From assembly GCF_023541015.1 (NCBI RefSeq), contig NZ_JALNPR010000001.1, forward strand, positions 186,001 through 250,000: DNA of 64,000 nucleotides. The letters are read 5' to 3'. Position numbers and translations under genes: made by a program. The notes under the pieces are model-generated. The model was given only the letters and a program-made list of their open reading frames with translations, was not told the DNA's origin and did no database searches. Position 1 is the stretch's first letter; the number at the start of each line of letters is the position of its first letter. The stretch is from Marivivens donghaensis (GTDB taxonomy: Bacteria; Pseudomonadota; Alphaproteobacteria; Rhodobacterales; Rhodobacteraceae). Shown one piece after another: positions 1 to 8,035 of this stretch.

Positions 1-154
1 GCAGGTAGCGTTCCAATCCGTAGGGCGTTTCGCCGTCATAGCCAAAATCGAGCGTTTTGCCTTCGACGCGGGCTTCGAATTGCTCGGCGGTCAGGGCCGT
101 TTGTGCCGAAACGGGCAGGGCGCAGAGGGCGAGGATGAGTGTGATGGTCCGCAT
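1..154 (-). CDS. Secreted protein, 3' part cut by window edge
   Basis: Only the first 51 codons are present; the gene runs off the left edge. It opens MRTITLILALCALPVSAQ, a clear Sec signal peptide with a probable cut after SA-Q, followed by TALTAEQFEARVEGKTLDF. The mature protein is therefore probably periplasmic. It lies 36 bp downstream of the alkane-hydroxylase-like gene on the same strand and is probably co-transcribed with it. I do not recognise a domain in this short part, so no function is assigned. Confidence 0.6.
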   Translation of the reverse strand, partial: MRTITLILALCALPVSAQTALTAEQFEARVEGKTLDFGYDGETPYGLERYL

Positions 155-190
155 GATGGGAGTGTCCCCTGTTTTCCGTCTGCGCTCAAT

Positions 191-1216
191 TCAGGTTTTG
201 GTGACCGATCGCCATTTTGCGGCCCGTGGGTCCATGACCTTGCGCCAGAACCGTGGATAAAGCGCGACGCATGCCATAACGGGGAGCGATCTCGGCAGCA
301 TCGGGTTTTCGCCCAACTCCAACGCAGGGTAAGGGCGGGCAGGGTGCGCGTGGTGGTCCGAATGGCGCGGCGCATTGAGCATCAGAGCGGATGAAAACCA
401 ATGCGGGCTGTTCCAACTGTGACGACCCGCAACAGGTTCAGCTTTACCATCCTCGGACACATAACGTTGGAGGCCGTAATGCTGAACATAGTCCGACATC
501 AGCAGCTGCACTTGGGCGAAACCTGCGATGGCGAGATACCAGAGGAGGCCGATCTTACCGCCAATCAAATAGGCCGCGCCGATCATCAAAAGCGCCCCGC
601 TGATGTAGATGACGTAGGGATGCCTCCACGAGGCCCGCTCCGCATGTTTCAGCCGCTCTGATTCCGCTTTGAGGCCCGCACGGAACGATCCGATCCATGC
701 CCGAAGGGCAAATCGGTAGAAACTTTCACCTTTGCGAGCGGAATTGGGATCAGACTTTGTCGCGACAAAGCGGTGGTGGATCAGAACATGTGCAGAGGTG
801 TGATGCCCAAAGAGGACCGAAATATAGGCCCACATGCCCAAGTCATGCAGGAATCGGCTGCCGCGATGGATCAGTTCATGGGCATTCGAATTGCCAACCT
901 GCCCGAGGTAAAGCCCTGTTGCCACAAATACCCCGACCTTTTCCCAACCGCTTAGGCCGTGACCCATCCCGTAAGTGACTGCACCCAATAAACAAAATTG
1001 ACCAAGGGCGATGATGACTGACAGTCGATCTGCCACAGGAAATTCGGCCTCGGGCACGGTGGGAGTGATCCGCTTCACCATTTCGTCCAATGATGCGGTC
1101 ATCAGGGTCATGTAAAGCGGTGCAAGCAGCGCCCACCATCCGCCCGTCAGTGCAGCAAGCACGATCAAGGGCAGCGGTGTCAGTGTCGCAATCGTAAAAA
1201 GGGTCATCGGACGCAT
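191..1216 (-). CDS. alkB: AlkB-type membrane di-iron alkane 1-monooxygenase
   Basis: A 341-residue integral-membrane non-haem di-iron hydroxylase of the AlkB/fatty-acid-desaturase-like superfamily, which hydroxylates terminal methyl groups of alkanes using a rubredoxin electron donor. The histidine boxes are visible: HELIH (about 113-117), HVLIHH (143-148) and the APRHSDHH motif (about 282-289). A DYVQHYGLQR segment at about 242-251 is characteristic of AlkB-like proteins. Several hydrophobic helices lie at 5-40, 65-105 and 200-240. The ATG at 1216 is chosen because GGAGAG sits just upstream; a longer open frame to 1300 has no such site. No rubredoxin gene is seen nearby. The true substrate (alkane or another lipid) cannot be told from sequence. 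Confidence 0.85.
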   Translation of the reverse strand: MRPMTLFTIATLTPLPLIVLAALTGGWWALLAPLYMTLMTASLDEMVKRITPTVPEAEFPVADRLSVIIALGQFCLLGAVTYGMGHGLSGWEKVGVFVATGLYLGQVGNSNAHELIHRGSRFLHDLGMWAYISVLFGHHTSAHVLIHHRFVATKSDPNSARKGESFYRFALRAWIGSFRAGLKAESERLKHAERASWRHPYVIYISGALLMIGAAYLIGGKIGLLWYLAIAGFAQVQLLMSDYVQHYGLQRYVSEDGKAEPVAGRHSWNSPHWFSSALMLNAPRHSDHHAHPARPYPALELGENPMLPRSLPVMACVALYPRFWRKVMDPRAAKWRSVTKT

Positions 1217-1333
1217 GGGACTCTCCTGTTGATGCAGTGATATGCCCCCTAATCGCGACTGACTAGTGGCGCAGGTCTTTCCATCGCCTTCCGTTGCCAT
1301 TAGGTGGTGGTAAAACCGGTTCAGGGCTTACTT

Positions 1334-2500
1334 ATGTCGTTCTTCAAGAAACTTCGTGACCGTTTGACCAAATCTTCGTCGAAAATCGATGAGGGGCTGG
1401 AGGCTATTGTCGAAGAGGCAGAGGATCATCTGCCAGCCGAGGAAGAGCATGAGCCCATCGTTGAAGAGGTGATCGAAGAGCCGTCCGTTGAAGTCGAAGA
1501 CGACGAGCCTGAGGTTGAGGTAGAGGACGAGCCTGAGGCTGCTCCTGCGCCTATCGTTCCGGTTCAGTTGACGGTCACGCCGATGCCATTGATCGAAGAT
1601 GGGCCCACCGATGAAACCGCGAAGCCGGGTATTTTGGGTCGTATGCTGGGGCGCAAGCCTGATGCGCCGCGTCGGACGCTTGACGATGATATGCTCGAAC
1701 AGCTCGAAGAGTTGTTGATTGCCGCTGATATGGGTGTCGATACCGCGCTCCGGGTCACGTCGAGCATGGCCGAAGGTCGTATGGGCAAAAAGCTGTCGGT
1801 TGAAGAAATCAAACAGCTTCTCGCCGATGAAGTCACCCGCATCATGGAACCCGTGGCACGACCCCTGCCGATCTATGCGAAGAAACCGCAGGTGGTTTTG
1901 GTGGTCGGCGTGAATGGGTCGGGCAAAACCACGACCATCGGCAAATTGGCGAGCCAGTTTAAGGCCGCTGGTAAATCCGTGGTCATCGCGGCTGGCGATA
2001 CCTTCCGCGCGGCGGCTGTTGAACAATTACAAGTTTGGGGGCAGCGCGCTGGCGTGCCTGTCCTGACCGCGCCAGAAGGGTCCGACCCTGCGAGCCTTGC
2101 TTTTGACGCGATGACAAAGGCACATGAGGATGGTGCTGACCTGCTGATGATTGATACAGCGGGCCGTTTGCAGAACCGTCAGGATTTGATGGAAGAACTG
2201 TCGAAAATCGTTCGCGTGATCCGCAAGAAAGACCCCGATGCGCCGCATAACACGCTGTTGGTGTTGGATGCGACGACGGGTCAAAACGCGATCATGCAGG
2301 TCGATGCGTTCCAGAAACTGGCGGATGTATCGGGCCTCGTTATGACAAAACTTGACGGCACGGCCAAAGGCGGCGTTCTGGTCGCGCTTGCTGATAAATT
2401 CGGCCTGCCGATCCACGCGATCGGTGTCGGTGAACAGATCGACGACCTTGCACCCTTCGATCCCGAAGATTTCGCCAAAGCACTGGTTGGTCTGAACTAA
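1334..2500 (+). CDS. ftsY: Signal recognition particle receptor FtsY
   Basis: A 388-residue SRP receptor GTPase that docks ribosome-SRP complexes at the inner membrane for co-translational insertion. The first 80 or so residues form the very acidic A domain (runs of E and D), followed by the N helical bundle and the G domain. G-domain motifs are intact: GVNGSGKTTTIGKLA (P-loop, about 192), DTFRAAAVEQL, DTAGR, and TKLDG (guanine specificity). The start is MSFFKKLRDRL, which matches the usual FtsY N-terminus better than a frame extension of ten codons upstream. No strong Shine-Dalgarno is visible. It heads a plus-strand group with the EamA and YciB genes. Confidence 0.96.
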   Translation: MSFFKKLRDRLTKSSSKIDEGLEAIVEEAEDHLPAEEEHEPIVEEVIEEPSVEVEDDEPEVEVEDEPEAAPAPIVPVQLTVTPMPLIEDGPTDETAKPGILGRMLGRKPDAPRRTLDDDMLEQLEELLIAADMGVDTALRVTSSMAEGRMGKKLSVEEIKQLLADEVTRIMEPVARPLPIYAKKPQVVLVVGVNGSGKTTTIGKLASQFKAAGKSVVIAAGDTFRAAAVEQLQVWGQRAGVPVLTAPEGSDPASLAFDAMTKAHEDGADLLMIDTAGRLQNRQDLMEELSKIVRVIRKKDPDAPHNTLLVLDATTGQNAIMQVDAFQKLADVSGLVMTKLDGTAKGGVLVALADKFGLPIHAIGVGEQIDDLAPFDPEDFAKALVGLN

Positions 2501-2525
2501 ATGCCGATATTGGTCCGTCTGTCCA

Positions 2526-3428
2526 ATGGGTGAGTGGCTCGTTTCTCTCGAAGGCACGGACCAAGGTCGGCAACTGGCGACGCTGTTGGTTTTGATGGCG
2601 GCCTTGGCACATGCGGCCTTTGGTGCGTTGCAAAAGGGCAAACACGATCCGTGGGTGGCGCGAGGGTCGATTGACCTCTGGTTTACGCTCGTCTCAGCCC
2701 CTTTCGCGCTGTTCGTTGTTCCGTGGCCCGAAGGCGCGATGTGGGGTGTCCTCGCCGGCGCTATGGTGATCCATTTCATCTACAAGGTGACGATGGCGCT
2801 GGCCTATGAATACGCGGCATACACCGTGGTCTATCCGGTTGTGCGCGGCTCTGGCCCGCTGGTCACGGTCATCTTTGCCTCGGTCGTTTTTCACGAACAT
2901 TTCACGCTGGTTCAATGGCTCGGCGTGGCGTGCCTGTCGGGGGGGATCCTCCTTTTGGCGCTGCGCAACCTGAGCGAAGAAGTGATTGACCCGTGGCGGG
3001 TCAAAGTCGCGCTCGTCTGGGCGGTCCTTTGTGGTTTGATGGTTGCGGTCTACACGACCTATGACGCGTGGGGCATTCGTCAGGCGACTGATCCGTTTAC
3101 CTTCCTTGCGTGGTTCTTTTTCCTGTCGGGCGTAGATATGCCCATCATCGCGATCCTGAAGTTGCGCAAATCTGGTGAACGTCCCCAAATCGGCCCGCTG
3201 ATGTGGCGTGGATTTGCGGGGGCTGTGATTGGGTGGATCAGCTTTGGCGGCGTGATGATCGCAACGCGTTTGGACAAGGTCGGCGAAGCAGCGGTGCTTC
3301 GTGAAACTTCTACTGTTTTTGCGGCCTTGATTGGATGGTTCATCTTGGGTGAAAAGGTGGGGCCGCGCCGTTTGGCGCTGATGACTTTGATTGCCATAGG
3401 GGCAATCATTGTGGAAATGGGAGGCTAG
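2526..3428 (+). CDS. EamA/DMT-family membrane transporter
   Basis: A 300-residue protein of the drug/metabolite transporter superfamily with ten predicted hydrophobic helices arranged as two EamA repeats. The first half includes the segment EYAAYTVVYPVVRGSGPL and the second half RLDKVGEAAVLRETSTVFAALIG, both typical of EamA loops. The substrate is unknown; relatives export amino acids, purines or other metabolites. The gene begins 25 bp after ftsY and ends one base before the ATG of yciB, so the three genes are probably one transcript. Nothing in the sequence narrows the substrate. Confidence 0.88.
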   Translation: MGEWLVSLEGTDQGRQLATLLVLMAALAHAAFGALQKGKHDPWVARGSIDLWFTLVSAPFALFVVPWPEGAMWGVLAGAMVIHFIYKVTMALAYEYAAYTVVYPVVRGSGPLVTVIFASVVFHEHFTLVQWLGVACLSGGILLLALRNLSEEVIDPWRVKVALVWAVLCGLMVAVYTTYDAWGIRQATDPFTFLAWFFFLSGVDMPIIAILKLRKSGERPQIGPLMWRGFAGAVIGWISFGGVMIATRLDKVGEAAVLRETSTVFAALIGWFILGEKVGPRRLALMTLIAIGAIIVEMGG

Positions 3429-3429
3429 A

Positions 3430-4029
3430 ATGTCAGCAAAACCGATCAATCCGATCCTGAAACAGGTGCTGGAACTGGGGCCGACATTGGCGTTCTTCCT
3501 GCTCTACATTAAGATCAAGGATAACACCTATACTATCGCAGGCACTGACTATTCCGGCTTTATCGTCGCGGCAGTCGTGTTCATTCCTGTGCTGCTGGCA
3601 GCCATGGCCGTGCTCTGGTTCCTCACGAAAAAGTTGTCGCGGATGCAGGTCTTTACCGCGATCATGGTGATCTTCTTCGGTGGGTTGACCGCTTGGTTCA
3701 ATGATGAGGCCTTCTTTAAAATGAAGACCTCAATTGTTTACGGGCTCTTCTCGCTGCTGCTCGGTATCGGGCTCTTACGCGGTCAGAGCTGGCTCGAGTA
3801 TGTGATGGGAGAGTTTCTGCCCATGCAGCGCGAAGGGTGGATGATCCTGACCCGCCGTCTGACCGTGTTCTTTGCGGGATTGGCCGCGGCCAATGAATTC
3901 ATCTGGCGCACGCAGAGCGAGGAACTTTGGGTCACGCTCGAAACCTTTGCGTTCCCCGTGGTCCTATTCCTGTTCCTCTGGTCGCAGATTGTGACGCTCC
4001 AGCGGTTCTTGATCGAAGAGCCTAAGTAA
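3430..4029 (+). CDS. yciB: YciB/IspZ-family inner-membrane septation protein A
   Basis: A 199-residue polytopic inner-membrane protein of the YciB (septation protein A, formerly IspZ) family, linked to envelope and division functions in other bacteria. Recognisable signatures are the N-terminal LKQVLELGPTLAFFLLY, the WFNDEAFFKMKTSIVYGLFS segment and the RRLTVFFAGLAAANEFIWR segment. Five to six membrane helices are expected. The ATG used follows the EamA stop by one base; a possible upstream ATG inside the EamA gene would add seven non-conserved residues. Its stop overlaps the convergent Dabb gene by 8 bp, leaving no room for a terminator. Confidence 0.92.
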   Translation: MSAKPINPILKQVLELGPTLAFFLLYIKIKDNTYTIAGTDYSGFIVAAVVFIPVLLAAMAVLWFLTKKLSRMQVFTAIMVIFFGGLTAWFNDEAFFKMKTSIVYGLFSLLLGIGLLRGQSWLEYVMGEFLPMQREGWMILTRRLTVFFAGLAAANEFIWRTQSEELWVTLETFAFPVVLFLFLWSQIVTLQRFLIEEPK

Positions 4030-4309
4030 AAAAATCCGCAGCGATCCGCATGTCGCGCAGAGGGCGCACAATGCGGATCGATTCAGCGTAGAGCGGGTCA
4101 GCCTTGTAGGCCGCTAGCTGTTCGGCATCGTCAAATTCAGCATAGACAATGAAATCTGGACCATCAGGGCTGATGGGGTCAGAGTTCAGGTTTTCACCGA
4201 TTTCGATATGGCGGCACTCTTTAATGTTTTCCAAGAGTTTGAGCCCTTGGAAAACGGTGTCGCGATCATCTGGTGACTTTGCTGTGAAAAAGACGATGTG
4301 ACGTATCAT
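4022..4309 (-). CDS. Dabb (dimeric A/B barrel) stress-responsive family protein
   Basis: A 95-residue protein matching the Dabb family: it begins MIRHIVFFTAK, has central FIVYAEFDDAEQLAAYKADP and ends with a variant of the usual V.P..D. The family folds as a dimeric ferredoxin-like barrel. Some plant and bacterial members bind small organic molecules, but most bacterial members have no known activity. The start codon overlaps the stop of the upstream glutathione transferase gene (ATGA), which indicates translational coupling and a shared transcript. The pairing with a GST suggests, but does not show, a role in detoxification or stress. Confidence 0.85.
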   Translation of the reverse strand: MIRHIVFFTAKSPDDRDTVFQGLKLLENIKECRHIEIGENLNSDPISPDGPDFIVYAEFDDAEQLAAYKADPLYAESIRIVRPLRDMRIAADFFT

Positions 4310-5004
4310 TTTTGTTTGAACAGCCGTTCCATTTCTTCATTGGAGAAGGCCTTTTGGCGCAGTTCGGCTCCGACTTCCATCCCTTTTGCAACTTCGGGAC
4401 GTGCCGCCATACGCGCCAACCACGCGGCAAAGTTCGGTTTGTCGTCAAGCGTTTGCTGCTGGCCTTCCCATCCCGCAGCCCAAGGGTAGATCGCCATGTC
4501 CGCGATTGAATATTCGCTGCAGACGTACTCTTTGTCCTGGAGCTGCTTGTCCAAGACGCGATAGAGGCGGCCAACCTCATTACGGTAACGGTCTTGCGCG
4601 TAGGGGAGCACTTGGGGCGGGGACATATCGGGCGCGTATTTGAGGAAGTGGTGCGCTTGACCGGCCATCGGCCCAACGCCGCCCATTTGCCACATCAGCC
4701 ACTGTTCGATCATCACCCGTTCGCGCTCTGTCGAACCGCCGAACTGTCCAGTTTTCCGCGCGAGGTATTGCAGGATCGCCCCCGATTCAAAAATAGAGAT
4801 CGGTTCGCCATCGGGGCCATCACGGTCGACGATGGCGGGCATGCGATTGTTTGGCGCAATGGCAAGGAAGTCTGGCGCGAATTGGTCGCCCGCCCCGATG
4901 TTGATTGGGATCAGGTTGTAGTCCAAGCCCATCTCACCCAAGGCTATGGTGATCTTTTTGCCGTTTGGCGTCGGCCAGTAGTAGAGATCGATTGCAGCGG
5001 TCAT
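4306..5004 (-). CDS. Glutathione transferase, YfcG/Nu-class-like
   Basis: A 232-residue glutathione S-transferase. The N-terminal thioredoxin-like domain carries IDLYYWPTPNGKKITIALGE and the glutathione-binding SIFESGAILQYLARKTG; the C-terminal helical domain includes the QWLMWQMGGVGPMAGQAHHF segment. This pattern resembles the YfcG/YghU group, which acts as glutathione-dependent disulfide-bond reductase rather than a classical conjugating GST. The ATG chosen is preceded by CAGGAG at suitable spacing; the open frame continues 55 codons upstream but overlaps the metZ promoter and riboswitch on the other strand. It is divergent from metZ and coupled to the downstream Dabb gene. Confidence 0.9.
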   Translation of the reverse strand: MTAAIDLYYWPTPNGKKITIALGEMGLDYNLIPINIGAGDQFAPDFLAIAPNNRMPAIVDRDGPDGEPISIFESGAILQYLARKTGQFGGSTERERVMIEQWLMWQMGGVGPMAGQAHHFLKYAPDMSPPQVLPYAQDRYRNEVGRLYRVLDKQLQDKEYVCSEYSIADMAIYPWAAGWEGQQQTLDDKPNFAAWLARMAARPEVAKGMEVGAELRQKAFSNEEMERLFKQK

Positions 5005-5071
5005 CTGAAACTCCTGTTCGCAAGGTGGGGTCACAATGCGCGTTTCGCGCTGGGCCGCAAGGCCGTTTTCC

Positions 5072-5100
5072 TTGACCAGAATGTCACAACGGCGTAACCA
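5072..5100 (+). promoter_or_regulatory. Sigma-70-like promoter for metZ
   Basis: TTGACC at 5072-5077 and TAACCA at 5095-5100 are separated by exactly 17 bp. Transcription would begin at about 5107, which is the first base of the SAM-II riboswitch helix. The match to the -35 consensus is good and the -10 is moderate, and the placement relative to the riboswitch makes the call credible. Confidence 0.55.
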
Positions 5101-5103
5101 CTC

Positions 5104-5160
5104 TGCCGTGGCGATTTGAACCGGATTGCGGGCCACGTTAAACAAACCGCTAAAAAGGAA
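5104..5160 (+). ncRNA. SAM-II riboswitch controlling metZ
   Basis: The segment fits the SAM-II aptamer of Alphaproteobacteria, which folds as a pseudoknot around S-adenosylmethionine. The P1 helix is CGTGGC (5107-5112) with GCCACG (5132-5137). The conserved GATTTGAACCGGATTGCGG loop and the downstream CCGCTAAAAAGG tail are both present. It lies in the leader of metZ, a known SAM-II target. High SAM would lower expression of the methionine-synthesis enzyme. A terminator-like hairpin follows immediately. Confidence 0.9.
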
Positions 5161-5167
5161 ACAGGCC

Positions 5168-5203
5168 AACCCCTGCTCCCTTTATTCGGTGTAGGGGTTT
5201 TTT
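5168..5203 (+). terminator. Terminator-like hairpin in the metZ leader
   Basis: AACCCCTGC (5168-5176) pairs with GTAGGGGTT (5191-5199) as a 9-bp helix with one G-U pair and a 14-nt loop. It overlaps a run of six T residues (5198-5203). The AAAGG at the SAM-II tail (5154-5158) could pair with CCTTT (5179-5183) in the loop, so an alternative fold is possible. This suggests transcriptional as well as translational output of the riboswitch. The switch mechanism is inferred. Confidence 0.6.
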
Positions 5204-5225
5204 AATGGCCGTAAGGAACAAAGAC

Positions 5226-6404
5226 ATGGACAAACTTTCCAAACGCACTCGCGCCGTGCATTCGGGCACCCGCCGCAGCCAGTACAACGAACTGTCCGAG
5301 GCGATTTTTCTGACGCAGGGCTTTGTCTACGAAACCGCAGAACAGGCCGAGGCCCGTTTTGTGAAACTCGGCGAAGACGAATTTATCTATGCGCGCTATG
5401 GCAACCCGACCGTTGCTATGCTCGAAGATCGTATGGCCGACCTTGAGGGCGTTGAGGCAGGATTTGCCACCGCTTCGGGTATGGCCGCAGTGAACGGTGC
5501 GCTGATGTCTATGCTGAAGGCTGGCGATCACATTGTGTCGAGCCGCGCGTTGTTCGGATCGTGCCTCTATATCCTCGAGGACGTGCTGCAACGGTTTGGG
5601 GTCGAACTGACGCTGGTCGATGGTCGTGATCTGGATGCGTGGAAGGCTGCGATCCGTCCCGACACCAAAGTCGTCTTCTTTGAGTCGATTTCGAACCCGA
5701 CGCTCGAAGTGATCGACATGAAGTCTGTTGTCGAACTGGCGCATGCCAATGGCGCGATTGTTGTGTGTGATAACGCGATGGTCACGCCAGCTTATTCGAT
5801 CGCTGGCGAGTTGGGCGTTGATCTCATCGTATATTCGACCACCAAACACGTGGACGGTCAGGGTCGCTGCCTTGGCGGTATGGTTCTGGGCAAGAAAGAG
5901 CTCGTTCGGGGGCCTGTTGAGGCATACCTCAAACACACTGGTGGCGCGATGAGCCCGTTCAACGCTTGGGTCATGCTGAAGTCGCTCGATACTCTGTTCC
6001 TGCGCGTGGGGCAGCAGTCTGAAACCGCGGTGAAATTGGCTGATGCGCTTGCCGGTCATACAAAGCTGAACTCGGTGAACTACCCTCTTGATCCGCGTCA
6101 TCCTCAGTTTGAGCTGGCGAAGTCCCAATACGAGGGCGTCGGCACTGTTTTTGCGATTGACGTGAAAGGCGGCAAAGAAGAATGCTTCCGTTTCCTCAAC
6201 GCGCTCAAGATTTTCACGATCACCAACAACTTTGCAGACAGTAAGTCGCTGGTGACCCATCCTGCGACCACAACGCACCAGCGTTTGCCGCAGGATCAGA
6301 AAGACACGCTGGGTATCACACCCGGTTTGGTGCGTGTGTCCTGCGGCCTTGAGGATGCTGACGATCTGTTGGCAGACCTGAAACAAGCATTGGATGCCAT
6401 CTGA
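5226..6404 (+). CDS. metZ: O-succinylhomoserine sulfhydrylase MetZ
   Basis: A 392-residue PLP enzyme of the Cys/Met metabolism family that makes homocysteine directly from O-succinylhomoserine and sulfide. Visible family features are the N-terminal RTRAVHSGTRRSQYNELSEA, the phosphate-binding ASGMAAVNGAL, the DNAMVTPAY segment and the PLP lysine in YSTTKHVDGQGRCLGG. The start is ATG 5226, preceded by AAGGA eight bases upstream; the ATG at 5205 sits directly after the T-run of the leader hairpin and has no ribosome site. It is preceded by a SAM-II riboswitch. Its stop overlaps an ATG 108 bp upstream of the preferred folE2 start, so the two genes may share a transcript. Confidence 0.93.
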   Translation: MDKLSKRTRAVHSGTRRSQYNELSEAIFLTQGFVYETAEQAEARFVKLGEDEFIYARYGNPTVAMLEDRMADLEGVEAGFATASGMAAVNGALMSMLKAGDHIVSSRALFGSCLYILEDVLQRFGVELTLVDGRDLDAWKAAIRPDTKVVFFESISNPTLEVIDMKSVVELAHANGAIVVCDNAMVTPAYSIAGELGVDLIVYSTTKHVDGQGRCLGGMVLGKKELVRGPVEAYLKHTGGAMSPFNAWVMLKSLDTLFLRVGQQSETAVKLADALAGHTKLNSVNYPLDPRHPQFELAKSQYEGVGTVFAIDVKGGKEECFRFLNALKIFTITNNFADSKSLVTHPATTTHQRLPQDQKDTLGITPGLVRVSCGLEDADDLLADLKQALDAI

Positions 6405-6415
6405 TGAGTGATCCG

Positions 6416-6465
6416 CGCGACGGTTCCAAGCGTATTCCCTTCGCATTTGATGGAAAACTGTCGCG
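6416..6465 (+). promoter_or_regulatory. Long-range inverted repeat in the folE2 leader
   Basis: CGCGACGGTT (6416-6425) can pair as RNA with AACTGTCGCG (6456-6465) over ten positions, nine Watson-Crick and one G-U, with a 30-nt loop. It lies in the 107-bp spacer between metZ and the preferred folE2 start. It may be a leader hairpin or chance; there is no T-run after it. Confidence 0.25.
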
Positions 6466-6511
6466 CGCATCCCATATAGTGGGGCGTGCTGCACCTGCGG
6501 GAGGCTCCGAC

Positions 6512-7612
6512 ATGAATATCCACTCGTCTGACATGGACCGCGAACCGTCGCGCGAAGAGGCCGAGGCGGCGCTGGCGCTTTTGCGGCGCTGGGCAGGCGA
6601 TGCCACACCCGAAGAGGTGGCAACGCTCGACCCTCTCGTGTCGCGCCTGATCCCTGGGCAGGAAGTTTCAAACTACCCAGCCCTCGCTCGCGCCTACCCC
6701 GAAGATTTCGTGGTGGATGAGGACTACAAGGCGTCGATGCCTGACCTCCAGAACGGGCCAAGCAGCCTGATCAAAGGGGCAAAGCAGCAAATCCAGCACG
6801 TTGGGATATCGAACTTCCGTCTGCCGATCCGTTTTCACACTCGCGACAATGGTGATGTGACGCTCGAAACCTCTGTGACGGGGACGGTGAGCCTTGAAGC
6901 AGAAAAGAAGGGCATCAACATGTCCCGCATCATGCGGTCCTTCTACAAGCACTCAGAGCAGACGTTCAGCTTTGAGGTGATGGAGAACGCGCTGGACGCC
7001 TATATGGCCGACCTCGAAAGCTTTGATGCGCGTATCCAGATGCGGTTCCGTTTCCCGATGAAGGTCCGTTCGCTGCGTTCGGGGCTTGAGGGGTTCCAGT
7101 ATTACGACATCGCGCTCGAACTGGTTGAACGCGCAGGCGTGCGCAAAAAGATAATCCATCTCGATTACGTCTATTCGTCGACATGCCCCTGTTCGCTCGA
7201 ACTGTCCGAACACGCGCGCCAATTCCGTGGTCAGTTGGCCACGCCGCATTCGCAGCGCTCTGTGGCCCGCATGTCGGCGGTGATGGAAGACGGCCCGATG
7301 CTATGGTTCGAAGATCTGATCGACATGGCGCGGGTTGCTGTCCCGACCGAGACCCAAGTGATGGTTAAGCGTGAAGATGAACAGGCATTCGCCGAACTCA
7401 ACGCGGCCAATCCGATATTTGTTGAGGACGCGGCGCGTCTCTTCTGCGAGCAGCTTCAGCAGGACCCGCGTGTCGGTGATTTCCGCGTTGTGGCCAGCCA
7501 CCAAGAGAGCCTGCACAGCCATGACGCTGTGTCGGTCTTGGTCGAGGGGGAGACCTTTGACAGCGACAGCATTGACCCGCGTTTGTTCACAACGTTGTTT
7601 CACGTCGGATAA
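6512..7612 (+). CDS. folE2: GTP cyclohydrolase FolE2 (type IB)
   Basis: A 366-residue GTP cyclohydrolase of the FolE2 (COG1469) family, which opens the tetrahydrofolate pathway by making dihydroneopterin triphosphate and, unlike FolE, can work without zinc. Family motifs seen are QHVGISNFRLPI, the catalytic-metal cysteine in YSSTCPCSLELSEHAR, and PHSQRSVA. The start MNIHSSDMDREPSREEA has GGGAGG eight bases upstream. An in-frame ATG at 6404 that overlaps the metZ stop would add 36 poorly folding residues and is less likely. Other folate genes (folB, folP) occur about 11 kb downstream, not in this unit. Confidence 0.92.
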   Translation: MNIHSSDMDREPSREEAEAALALLRRWAGDATPEEVATLDPLVSRLIPGQEVSNYPALARAYPEDFVVDEDYKASMPDLQNGPSSLIKGAKQQIQHVGISNFRLPIRFHTRDNGDVTLETSVTGTVSLEAEKKGINMSRIMRSFYKHSEQTFSFEVMENALDAYMADLESFDARIQMRFRFPMKVRSLRSGLEGFQYYDIALELVERAGVRKKIIHLDYVYSSTCPCSLELSEHARQFRGQLATPHSQRSVARMSAVMEDGPMLWFEDLIDMARVAVPTETQVMVKREDEQAFAELNAANPIFVEDAARLFCEQLQQDPRVGDFRVVASHQESLHSHDAVSVLVEGETFDSDSIDPRLFTTLFHVG

Positions 7613-7615
7613 ATT

Positions 7616-7647
7616 CTGCATTGCAGCAGGTGAAATGCTGCAATGCA
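7616..7647. promoter_or_regulatory. Perfect 12-bp dyad, possible PhaR-like operator
   Basis: TGCATTGCAGCA (7617-7628) and TGCTGCAATGCA (7636-7647) are exact reverse complements with a 7-bp spacer. The first arm, with the preceding C, gives CTGC-ATT-GCAG, which fits the CTGC-N3-GCAG site described for the polyhydroxyalkanoate regulator PhaR in related Rhodobacterales; the second arm is one base off. There is no T-run on either side, so it is not an obvious terminator. It lies just after folE2 and 83 bp before the DUF1127 gene. Confidence 0.5.
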
Positions 7648-7729
7648 AAATCAACGGCGCACATACTGACCTATTGGCGCTATCGTTCATGTACGAGGGA
7701 AACAACTCGTTCTACATGGATGTTCCAAA

Positions 7730-7957
7730 ATGGCACAAATCGCAGTTAATCCGACCTTTGACGCAGCACTGCTTCGCAAAAAATTACGCCAGTTCGTTTC
7801 TGCACTCGGTCGCGGTATCAAGGCGTATGGAGAAAGTAAAACCCGCGCTGGTGAAATTGCTGCTCTCAACGCAAAGACCGATGAACAGCTGGCTGCGATG
7901 GGTCTTCGTCGTGATCAGATCGCCGTTCACGTTTTCCGCGATATGTTCTACGTTTGA
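7730..7957 (+). CDS. DUF1127-family small protein
   Basis: A 75-residue protein whose C-terminal half matches the DUF1127 (YjiS-like) pattern: R.GEIAALNAKTDEQLAAMGLRRD followed by HVFRD. The N-terminal part is basic and amphipathic. Members of this family are small, often stress-induced, and some bind RNA (for example CcaF1 of Rhodobacter sphaeroides). Whether this one does is unknown. It stands alone between folE2 and trkH, with a perfect dyad 83 bp upstream that may control it. Confidence 0.8.
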   Translation: MAQIAVNPTFDAALLRKKLRQFVSALGRGIKAYGESKTRAGEIAALNAKTDEQLAAMGLRRDQIAVHVFRDMFYV

Positions 7958-8035
7958 TGACGATGTGATCCGCGGCAGGGAATTTGCCTGTGTCGCGGCT
8001 TGACAGACAAGCAGCCTAACGCCAAGCCTTCGGCC

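Noticed and set aside
5202-6761. A long open frame antisense to metZ and folE2
   Set aside because: It crosses two well-supported genes and the riboswitch leader; its product is Arg/His-rich without motifs.
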